A model generated the notes under the pieces. It had not been told where the DNA came from. It saw only the letters and a program-made list of their open reading frames with translations, and searched no databases. A stretch of DNA of 64,000 bases, from NCBI RefSeq assembly GCF_049670895.1, contig NZ_CP187170.1. The stretch is one strand, 5' to 3'. Shown one piece after another: positions 1 through 6,881 of this stretch. The number at the start of each line of letters is the position of its first letter. Within the stretch, counting starts at the first letter, position 1. Position numbers and translations under genes: made by a program. The stretch comes from Pasteurella sp049670895 (GTDB lineage Bacteria > Pseudomonadota > Gammaproteobacteria > Enterobacterales > Pasteurellaceae).

Positions 1-824
1 AAGGCATCTTGCGTAATTCTACCTAATGGACCTTTGAAAATTTTTTCTTCAATCTCTCCGCCTCCAGCTCCCTTTGGAAAATACACTACATCAATTTGAG
101 TGGCGGGGAAAAAGCGTTCTGGTTGTTCATTAAAGAACAGTAACCCAACATTTTTCGGGAATAAGGCTTCTGATGCACCGCCAACAATATTCATCCGCTG
201 TGCGAGTTCTTCCAACGATAATTTCGGTGCAAGTGAGGCTAAATCACTTTTAATTTCTTTTAAGAAACTTTGGATTAAGTAAGGTTGCAAATCATCTAAT
301 TTGGCGGATAAACACAGGCGATCATCAAAAGGAATTTTGTTTGCTAAGGATAAAAGTTCTTGCTCTATTTCCCCTTTTGCCTCAATGGTGCTAGCGTGTT
401 GACGAATATAGTAAGCCCAGTTTTCACTCTTTTTTTCTGACAAGGATTTTTTGGCTTTATAAGGTCGCATTTCGCCCCCAACAGCCCAAAGCACTAAAAT
501 TAATTTACCTTGAATTTCATAAGTGGCAGTGAGTGTATGAAATGCAGGAACAATGGCACTTTTTTCGAGTTGTAATAAATCTTTACGAATTTTATCAATT
601 TGTTCTATTTCTAGCCCTTTTGGGGGTAATTGAGGAATGCCATTTATTTCTTCAATACCAACAATTAAATAACCTCCACCTAGGTTATGGAAGTCATTAG
701 CAAAGGCACAAAGTGTATGAATAATCGACTCTGGATTCCAGCTCGCTTTAAATTCGATACGTTCATCTTCGATAACACGTTTTTTAATCAAATCATTGAT
801 ATTCACAGGTAACTTATCATTCAC
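1..824 (-). CDS. AlbA_2 (Schlafen-type) putative ATP-binding protein, 3' end cut by window edge
   Basis: Partial gene, about 274 codons visible. The reading frame opens at a GTG (824) three bases after the hsdM stop codon, with GAGGGG about seven bases upstream; the overlapping ATG at 820 is in a frame that closes at once, so GTG is the likely start. Near residue 23 the frame shows an E-F-K motif, then CAFAND, GGGYLIVGIEE and a downstream G-I-P loop. This is the usual pattern of the AlbA_2 domain found in Schlafen-like and divergent AAA-4 proteins. The tight spacing suggests co-transcription and translational coupling with the methylase gene. AlbA_2 proteins are often found beside type I restriction genes as regulators or accessory effectors; which applies here is inference. 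hsdS and hsdR would lie to the left, outside the window. Confidence 0.75.
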   Translation of the reverse strand, partial: MNDKLPVNINDLIKKRVIEDERIEFKASWNPESIIHTLCAFANDFHNLGGGYLIVGIEEINGIPQLPPKGLEIEQIDKIRKDLLQLEKSAIVPAFHTLTATYEIQGKLILVLWAVGGEMRPYKAKKSLSEKKSENWAYYIRQHASTIEAKGEIEQELLSLANKIPFDDRLCLSAKLDDLQPYLIQSFLKEIKSDLASLAPKLSLEELAQRMNIVGGASEALFPKNVGLLFFNEQPERFFPATQIDVVYFPKGAGGGEIEEKIFKGPLGRITQDA

Positions 825-826
825 CT

Positions 827-2374
827 TTAGTTCCCCTCAATCTCTGCCACAATTTCTTCAATTTCGGCACGCAAGCGGTCGATTTTTATCACGGTTTCTC
901 GGATTTCTTGATTTAATACCCCAATATCAATCTCTTCTCGGGTGTCTTTGGCTTCCACGTAAGAACTCACAGCGAGGTTGTAATCATTGGCTTTGATTTT
1001 TTCATAATCAATAGATTGTGCGATATGCGGTACGTCTGCTTTATCCGCAAACAGTTTAACAATGTCAGTAATATGCTCTTCGGTGAGGATGTTATTGTTG
1101 GTTTCTTTTTTAAAGAAACTGCTCGCATCAATAAACTGGATTTTAGTATCGGTTTTGTGTTTGGCGAGCACCAAAATATTCACCGCAATAGAGGTGCCGT
1201 AAAACAGGTTTGGGGCAAGGGAAATCACGGTTTCTACAAAGTTGTTGTCAACCAGATATTGGCGAATTTTCTGCTCGGCACCACCACGATAGAAAATCCC
1301 AGGGAAGGTGACAATTGCCGCTCGCCCACGAGCAGAAAGATAGCTCAAGGCGTGCAGTATAAAGGCAAAATCGGCTTTCGATTTCGGGGCAAGTACACTG
1401 GCGGGGGCGAATCGGTCATCATTAATCAACGTCGGGTCATCGCTACCAATCCATTTCACCGAATAAGGTGGATTAGAGACGATGGCATCAAACGGCTTAT
1501 CATCTTTCAGTTTAGGATCAATTAAGGTATCACCTAATTCAATATGGAATTTGTCGTAGTTAATGTTGTGTAAAAACATATTCATACGAGCAAGGTTGTA
1601 GGTGGTGTGGTTAATCTCTTGTCCGAAAAAGCCTTCTTCAATGATGTGATCATCAAATTGTTTTTTCGCTTGCAATAATAACGACCCTGAACCACAAGCA
1701 GGATCGTAAATTTTATTGACGGTTTTTTGTCCGTGTAGGGCTAATTTTGCGATCAGCTTTGAGACATTTTGTGGCGTGAAAAACTCGCCGCCTGATTTGC
1801 CTGCATTGGCGGCATAATTGGAGATTAAAAACTCATAGGCATCGCCAAATAGGTCAATATGATTGTGTTCAAATTCACCAAAATTAAGTTCATCAACACC
1901 TTTTAATACTGCGACCAAACGTTTATTTTTATCATTGACCGTATTGCCTAAGCGATTGCTGGTGGTATCAAAATCGGCAAATAACCCTTTGATATCTGAT
2001 TCAGAAGGGTAGCCCGTTGCGGAGCTTTCAATGCTAGAGAAAATGGTGGCTAAATCGGTGTTAAGATGATCATTGCGATGTGCGGTTTTCACCACATTTT
2101 TAAACAGTTGGCTTGGATAAATAAAATAGCCTTTGGTTTTAATGGCATCGTCTTTGATCCCTAATGCATCAATTTCCGCATCAGTATAATTGGCATAATT
2201 GGCGTTTGGGTCGCCACCTTCAATGTAGTTAGTGAAGTTTTCACTAATGAAACGATAGAATAAGGTACCTAACACATATTGTTTAAAATCCCAACCGTCC
2301 ACAGAGCCTCGCACATCGTTAGCGATTTGCCAAATTCGACGTTGAAGTTCTGCTCGTTGTTGTGCACTGGTCAT
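827..2374 (-). CDS. hsdM: type I restriction-modification DNA methyltransferase subunit M (EcoR124-like, type IC)
   Basis: N6-adenine methyltransferase subunit that, with HsdS, methylates the recognition site and, with HsdR, forms the restriction complex. The start is placed at ATG 2374 because AAGGAAA lies just upstream and the protein then begins MTSAQQRAELQRRIWQIAND, the start seen in the EcoR124I-type methylases; the open frame extends 15 codons further back. About 515 residues. The AdoMet-binding motif DPACGSG and the catalytic motif NPPY are both intact, after a helical N-terminal domain (WDFKQYVLGTLFYRFISENF). The gene lies 32 bases downstream of tex on the same strand and is followed within a few bases by an AlbA_2 gene. 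No perfect AAGTGCGGT uptake word is seen here or in the next gene, unlike the neighbouring housekeeping genes. Confidence 0.92.
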   Translation of the reverse strand: MTSAQQRAELQRRIWQIANDVRGSVDGWDFKQYVLGTLFYRFISENFTNYIEGGDPNANYANYTDAEIDALGIKDDAIKTKGYFIYPSQLFKNVVKTAHRNDHLNTDLATIFSSIESSATGYPSESDIKGLFADFDTTSNRLGNTVNDKNKRLVAVLKGVDELNFGEFEHNHIDLFGDAYEFLISNYAANAGKSGGEFFTPQNVSKLIAKLALHGQKTVNKIYDPACGSGSLLLQAKKQFDDHIIEEGFFGQEINHTTYNLARMNMFLHNINYDKFHIELGDTLIDPKLKDDKPFDAIVSNPPYSVKWIGSDDPTLINDDRFAPASVLAPKSKADFAFILHALSYLSARGRAAIVTFPGIFYRGGAEQKIRQYLVDNNFVETVISLAPNLFYGTSIAVNILVLAKHKTDTKIQFIDASSFFKKETNNNILTEEHITDIVKLFADKADVPHIAQSIDYEKIKANDYNLAVSSYVEAKDTREEIDIGVLNQEIRETVIKIDRLRAEIEEIVAEIEGN

Positions 2375-2406
2375 AGTATTTTTCCTTGTGGTTTTTGGGG
2401 TTGTAG

Positions 2407-4728
2407 CTACTTTTTCCAATTCTTCAACGCATCAGCAAAAGCGTTGCCCATGGTGCTGTGGTTAGATGAACGCTCACGCCCTTTGGTGGAAGGGTTGCTA
2501 CGTGATTTAGCCGATAAAGTGCGGTCATTTTTAGACAGATTTTTATCTACGGGCTTTTCTTCTAACCGCATAGTCAGTGCAATACGTTTGCGAGGTACGT
2601 CTACTTCTAACACTTTCACTTTCACAATGTCGCCCGTTTTCACTACTTGGTGCGGATCTTCCACGAACTTGTCAGAAAGTGACGAGATATGCACTAAACC
2701 GTCTTGATGCACGCCAATGTCCACAAACGCCCCGAAGTTGGTTACGTTGGTTACAGTGCCTTCTAAGATCATGCCTGCTTTCAAGTCATTGATGTCTTCT
2801 ACGCCGTCCATAAAGGTAGCGGTTTTGAACTCACCACGTGGGTCACGCCCCGGTTTTTCCAATTCTTTGAAAATATCCTGCACTGTTGGTAAACCAAACT
2901 GTTCATCAATGAATTTCTTCGCATCAAGTTGACGAACGGCACTGGCATTGCCCATTAAATCTTGGATTGATTGCTCGGTGGCTTGCAGAATTTTTTCCAC
3001 GACGGGATAGGCTTCTGGGTGCACGCCTGAGGCATCCAGTGGGTTTTTCCCTGCGGCAATTCGCATAAAGCCTGCACATTGTTCAAAGGCTTTTGGACCT
3101 AAACGGGGCACTTTTTTCAGTTGTTCACGACTGTCGAAACGTCCGTTTTCATCACGATAGGCAACAATATTTTGTGCTAGGGTTTTGGTCATGCCTGCCA
3201 CACGTGCCAATAATGGGGCGGAGGCGGTGTTTAAATCCACACCTACCGCATTCACACAGTCTTCCACCACCGCATCTAATTTACGGGCTAATTGGCTTTG
3301 ATTGACATCATGCTGATATTGCCCCACACCAATGGCTTTTGGTTCGATTTTCACCAGCTCGGCAAGGGGATCTTGCAAGCGGCGAGCAATGGATACCGCT
3401 CCACGCAAGGACACGTCTAGCTCAGGAAATTCGGTTGCGGCTAATTCGGAAGCAGAATATACGGAGGCGCCAGCCTCGCTCACTACCACGGTTTGCGGTT
3501 TGTTGCCCTCAATGGCTTTGATCACCTCTTTGGCAAAACGCTCGGTTTCACGAGAGGCAGTGCCGTTACCAATGGCGATTAATTCCACTTGATGGGTTTT
3601 GATGAGGCGATAAAGGGTTGCCATGGCGGCGTCCATTTGCCCTGTGTGTGGATAAATGGTGTCAGTGGCGAGTAATTTACCTGTGTTATCCACAATGGCG
3701 ACTTTCACCCCTGTACGCAAACCTGGGTCTAAGCCCATGGTATTTTTCGCCCCAGCAGGTGCCGCCATTAACAGTGCGGTCAGATTACGAGCAAATACAT
3801 CAATGGCTTCTTCTTCCGCTTTTTCACGCAAACTTGCCATTAATTCGGTTTCGAGGTGTAAAGCAACTTTAATTTTCCACGTCCATGCAATCACTTGCTC
3901 ACGCCATTTATCCGCAGGCTGCCCCGTGAAACGCACGCCTAAATGGTTGCGGATAATCTCTTCACAATAACTTTGACGTACACCTTCTTCTTGTTCGGGA
4001 TCCGCATTTAAGCCTAATTGCAGAATGCCTTCGTTACGCCCACGAAACATGGCAAGTGCACGGTGCGATGGCACATTTTTCAATAATTCTTGGTGATCAA
4101 AATAATCTTGGAATTTTGCCCCTTCTGCTTCTTTGCCTTCCAAAACTTTGGCAAAAATGACCGCACTTTGTTGCAAATAAGTCCGCACTTTTGCGAGCAA
4201 CGCAGCCTCTTCGGCAAAGCGTTCCATTAAAATGTATTTTGCCCCGTCTAAGGCGGCTTTGGCGTCAGCGATACCTTTTTCACTGTCTACGAAAGAAAGT
4301 GCGGTGGTTTCTGGATCATTTTCTGGGCTGTTCCAAAGTAAATCCGCCAAGGGCTCAAGCCCTGCTTCAATGGCGATTTGTCCTTTGGTGCGGCGTTTCG
4401 GTTTGTAAGGCAGATATAAATCTTCCAATTCGGTTTTGCTTTGTACTTGCTGAATTTGGTGACGAAGTTCGTCAGTTAATTTGCCTTGTTCTTCAATGGA
4501 TTTCAAAATGGTTTGACGACGGTCTTCCAATTCACGTAAATAGATCAAACGGGTTTCAAAATGGCGTAATTGGGTGTCGTCTAATCCGCCCGTCACTTCT
4601 TTACGATAACGAGCAATAAACGGAATGGTGTTGCCGTCGTCCACTAATTGAATGGCGGCGAGAATTTGTTGAGGTTGCACGGCAAGTTCCGTGGCAATAA
4701 TTTGGCTGATTTGTTGATTAAGCATCAT
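2407..4728 (-). CDS. tex: Tex family RNA-binding transcription accessory protein
   Basis: Tex is a conserved cytoplasmic nucleic-acid-binding protein related to eukaryotic Spt6, linked to transcription and RNA turnover. The 773-residue product has the full family layout: a helical N-terminal region (ATELAVQPQQILAAIQL, then FIARYRKE), a YqgF/RNase H-like domain from about residue 327 (MGLDPGLRTGVKVAI), helix-hairpin-helix segments around 500-560 (LNTASAPLLARVAGM), and a C-terminal S1 RNA-binding domain at about 650-722 (GTVTNVTNFGAFVDIGVHQDG). The C-terminal tail is rich in Ser, Arg and Lys. Two ATG codons stand in tandem at the start (4728 and 4725); no strong ribosome site decides between them. 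Length is normal. A type I restriction hsdM follows closely on the same strand, probably a later insertion downstream of a stable gene. Confidence 0.95.
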   Translation of the reverse strand: MMLNQQISQIIATELAVQPQQILAAIQLVDDGNTIPFIARYRKEVTGGLDDTQLRHFETRLIYLRELEDRRQTILKSIEEQGKLTDELRHQIQQVQSKTELEDLYLPYKPKRRTKGQIAIEAGLEPLADLLWNSPENDPETTALSFVDSEKGIADAKAALDGAKYILMERFAEEAALLAKVRTYLQQSAVIFAKVLEGKEAEGAKFQDYFDHQELLKNVPSHRALAMFRGRNEGILQLGLNADPEQEEGVRQSYCEEIIRNHLGVRFTGQPADKWREQVIAWTWKIKVALHLETELMASLREKAEEEAIDVFARNLTALLMAAPAGAKNTMGLDPGLRTGVKVAIVDNTGKLLATDTIYPHTGQMDAAMATLYRLIKTHQVELIAIGNGTASRETERFAKEVIKAIEGNKPQTVVVSEAGASVYSASELAATEFPELDVSLRGAVSIARRLQDPLAELVKIEPKAIGVGQYQHDVNQSQLARKLDAVVEDCVNAVGVDLNTASAPLLARVAGMTKTLAQNIVAYRDENGRFDSREQLKKVPRLGPKAFEQCAGFMRIAAGKNPLDASGVHPEAYPVVEKILQATEQSIQDLMGNASAVRQLDAKKFIDEQFGLPTVQDIFKELEKPGRDPRGEFKTATFMDGVEDINDLKAGMILEGTVTNVTNFGAFVDIGVHQDGLVHISSLSDKFVEDPHQVVKTGDIVKVKVLEVDVPRKRIALTMRLEEKPVDKNLSKNDRTLSAKSRSNPSTKGRERSSNHSTMGNAFADALKNWKK

Positions 4729-4754
4729 GATTTAAAACTCAAGAGATAGAGGCA

Positions 4755-4781
4755 ATAAAAGCGAGCTGATGCCCGCTTTTT
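4755..4781 (-). terminator. Hairpin terminator after the 4788-5354 gene
   Basis: On the minus strand a stem AAAAGCGGGC / GCTCGCTTTT with a short loop is followed by TTTTATTG. It lies between the stop codon at 4788 and the tex start, so it should separate the small exported-protein gene from tex. Confidence 0.6.
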
Positions 4782-4787
4782 GTTGAA

Positions 4788-5354
4788 TTAGGGTGCGATA
4801 TTGCACGGTAAGGGTTGTTGTTTGTTGTCGGTGACGGCGATCAGCTGGTTGTTGCTTGAGCTCATTAAATACAATCCCCCATTTAAGCAATATAAGCTTT
4901 GTGCACCTGCCAGTCCGACTAAGGCTGGGTTTTTAGCATCAAAGGATCGAAAATGTATCGTATGGGCATGGCTTGTTGGTGTGTTAAGTGCCTGTCCTGC
5001 TGTAGCATCTGCTTTTGGCGTAGCGGTTTGTGCCTGTGCCTCATTTGGGGTGAGGGCTTCACTTAATAAATAACCAGCTGCCGCACCTGTTGCAAAGCTC
5101 GCTAAGCGATTGCCTGTATTGGCAGGGGCTTTTGTCGCATTTTGTTGAATTTGTTGATTGAACGTAGCATCAGGCTGTTGTTGCGTATTTTTCTGTGTTT
5201 GTTGTGTGGCAGCACTTTGTCTTGCAGGTAATGCGGGTTTACTTGCCACAGGGCGAGATGCCCCACTTGAACGTCCACCACGAGCACCTTTTGCTTCACT
5301 GATTGCGGTGACAGACAAAGCTAAAATCGCGGTTAATGCAATCACTTTTTTCAT
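4788..5354 (-). CDS. Small exported protein of unknown function
   Basis: I do not recognise this family. The 188-residue product begins with a clear signal peptide (MKKVIALTAILALSVTAISEA). A Gly/Arg/Ser-rich stretch follows (KGARGGRSSGASRP), then a Gln/Thr-rich low-complexity segment with NTQQQPDATFNQQIQQN, a short hydrophobic glycine patch near residue 88 (FATGAAAGYLLSEAL), and a C-terminal region with two cysteines (LYCLNGG and PLPCNIAP) that could form a disulfide. This suggests a periplasmic or surface protein with a disordered middle. A ribosome site (AAGGAATT) stands about six bases before the ATG. It has its own terminator and is transcribed toward tex. Function cannot be inferred from neighbours. 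Confidence 0.75.
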   Translation of the reverse strand: MKKVIALTAILALSVTAISEAKGARGGRSSGASRPVASKPALPARQSAATQQTQKNTQQQPDATFNQQIQQNATKAPANTGNRLASFATGAAAGYLLSEALTPNEAQAQTATPKADATAGQALNTPTSHAHTIHFRSFDAKNPALVGLAGAQSLYCLNGGLYLMSSSNNQLIAVTDNKQQPLPCNIAP

Positions 5355-5493
5355 GTTAATTCCTTATTGAAGATCCATAATGATAACGTCCTCATTATAC
5401 AGAAAAGCACAAAATAAAAAATAGTGGACAGCGTTAGTCGGAAAGGCTGTGATGAGGTAAAATATCCTCTCTTTGTTTATTGGAATGATCATC

Positions 5494-5973
5494 ATGGCGA
5501 AATCAAATTACATTACCCGAGCAGGCTGGAATGTTTTAGATCAAGAACTGAAGTTTTTATGGAAAGAGGAACGCCCGAAAGTCACCCAAGCGGTCTCTGA
5601 TGCGGCGGCATTAGGTGATCGCAGTGAAAATGCGGAATATATTTACGGAAAACGCCGTTTGCGAGAAATTGATCGTCGAGTGCGTTTTTTAACTAAGCGT
5701 TTAGATGTTCTGCAAATTGTGGATTATCACCCAAAACAAGAAGGCAAAGTCTTTTTTGGGGCGTGGGTTGCCTTAGAAAATGAGGCGGGTGAAGAAAAAT
5801 GCTATCGCATTGTGGGTTGTGATGAGTTTGATCCTGCGAAAAACTGGATTTCTATTGATTCCCCTGTGGCAAGAGCCTTAATTGGTAAATCTATTGATGA
5901 TGAAATTAAAGTGCAGACCCCGTCTGGCTTAGTGGTGTTATATGTGAATCGTATTTGGTATGAAAAAGGTTAG
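5494..5973 (+). CDS. greB: Transcription elongation factor GreB
   Basis: GreB rescues backtracked RNA polymerase by inserting its coiled coil into the secondary channel and stimulating transcript cleavage. The 159-residue protein shows the N-terminal coiled-coil with the acidic tip (LGDRSENAEY, carrying the D and E residues that coordinate the catalytic magnesium) and the C-terminal FKBP-like domain (EGKVFFGAWVALEN, then ISIDSPVARALIGK). The motif LREIDRRVRFL matches GreB better than GreA. The open frame begins upstream at 5473, but ATG 5494 gives the usual family start (MAKSNYITRAGW). It is a single-gene unit, divergent from the small exported-protein gene and convergent with satP. Confidence 0.95.
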   Translation: MAKSNYITRAGWNVLDQELKFLWKEERPKVTQAVSDAAALGDRSENAEYIYGKRRLREIDRRVRFLTKRLDVLQIVDYHPKQEGKVFFGAWVALENEAGEEKCYRIVGCDEFDPAKNWISIDSPVARALIGKSIDDEIKVQTPSGLVVLYVNRIWYEKG

Positions 5974-6016
5974 TCCTTTGGCAAAAGTGCGGTGCTTTTT
6001 CGCCAAATTTTCCCCA

Positions 6017-6044
6017 TAAAAAAGACCGAGCCATTTGCTCGGTC
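6017..6044 (-). terminator. Hairpin terminator of satP
   Basis: A perfect 7-bp stem GACCGAG / CTCGGTC (6024-6030 and 6038-6044) is followed on the minus strand by a run of T (plus-strand A run at 6018-6023). It sits after the satP stop codon, between convergent greB and satP. Confidence 0.75.
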
Positions 6045-6068
6045 TCATTGAGGACTGATAAAAGCCCG

Positions 6069-6635
6069 TTATTTTTTTGCACCGATCGGTAAAATTTCTC
6101 GACCATAAGAGTCAATAAACATTTCTGCTGCGGCTAAATAGAAAGCACAAAATGCCGTAATTAATCCTAAATATCCACCAATGTTCACAATGCTGTGGTT
6201 ACCTGTGGCATCACCAATGGCAAGTGCATAAAAGGTTAAGGTTAAGAAGAAGAAAATCGCTTGTAACGCACGTGGTTTACTAAAGCTTGATAAGAACATC
6301 ATTAACGTAAAGGTTCCCCAAATCGCCAAATACCATGCGATGAAGGTTGCTGGCGTGTCGCCTTTAAAGAAGACAACAAATAATGCCCATGACCACCAAA
6401 ACGCCCCATAGCTAATAAATGCGGTAAAACCAAAGGTGTTGCCTTTTTTATATTCAAACATACCTGCAATCATTTGTGCAGTCCCACCGAAAGCGAACGC
6501 CATCGCAATCACCAAGCCCACACTTTGTGTATCAAAAATGCCTGCATTAATTAAACAAAGTAACCAAGTTGTTAACGCAAAACCGCATAAGCCTAATGGA
6601 CCAGGATTTGCGTATTTATTTTTTGATGATGACAT
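6069..6635 (-). CDS. satP: Acetate/succinate transporter of the SatP (YaaH, GPR1/FUN34) family
   Basis: Inner-membrane carrier taking up acetate, and succinate in Escherichia coli, with protons. The 188-residue protein has six hydrophobic segments and the family signature NPGPLG close to the N-terminus (residues about 8-13), followed by LCGFALTTWLL. FGGTAQMIAGMFEYKKGNTFG is the second conserved block. The ATG at 6635 has AAGGAAA six to seven bases upstream; the frame can extend to 6662 but without a better signal. It is divergent from adhE, with which it shares a 246-bp control region, fitting a role at the acetate/acetyl-CoA/ethanol node. Confidence 0.93.
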   Translation of the reverse strand: MSSSKNKYANPGPLGLCGFALTTWLLCLINAGIFDTQSVGLVIAMAFAFGGTAQMIAGMFEYKKGNTFGFTAFISYGAFWWSWALFVVFFKGDTPATFIAWYLAIWGTFTLMMFLSSFSKPRALQAIFFFLTLTFYALAIGDATGNHSIVNIGGYLGLITAFCAFYLAAAEMFIDSYGREILPIGAKK

Positions 6636-6762
6636 AAAAAATTTCCTTAAAATGTAAATCAAAATAAGCCGATAAAAAGGTGCAATAGTATCCTCGATCT
6701 GGGGTTAGAAAGAAAGAGAAATGCGAAAAAAATTTGTTTATAAAACAGACGAGCTCAAAAAG

Positions 6763-6776
6763 TTGATCAAAATCAC
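6763..6776. promoter_or_regulatory. FNR-like box between satP and adhE
   Basis: TTGATCAAAATCAC matches the FNR consensus TTGAT-N4-ATCAA in 9 of 10 conserved positions. It lies about 106 bases before the adhE ATG and about 128 before the satP ATG, so either promoter could be controlled. Anaerobic control of adhE is expected physiologically; that this box does it is inference. Confidence 0.45.
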
Positions 6777-6881
6777 ATTTTTGATAAATTTTGCCAAATT
6801 TACTACTTTTCAAGCAGTGAATTGAATATAATTTTTTTCAGTTTAAATAATTTATATTTTTTAGATATTAGGAGAATCATT

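Noticed and set aside
1016..1525. Plus-strand open frame of 169 codons
   Set aside because: Lies wholly opposite hsdM, whose protein is a clear family member; the antisense translation shows no motif.
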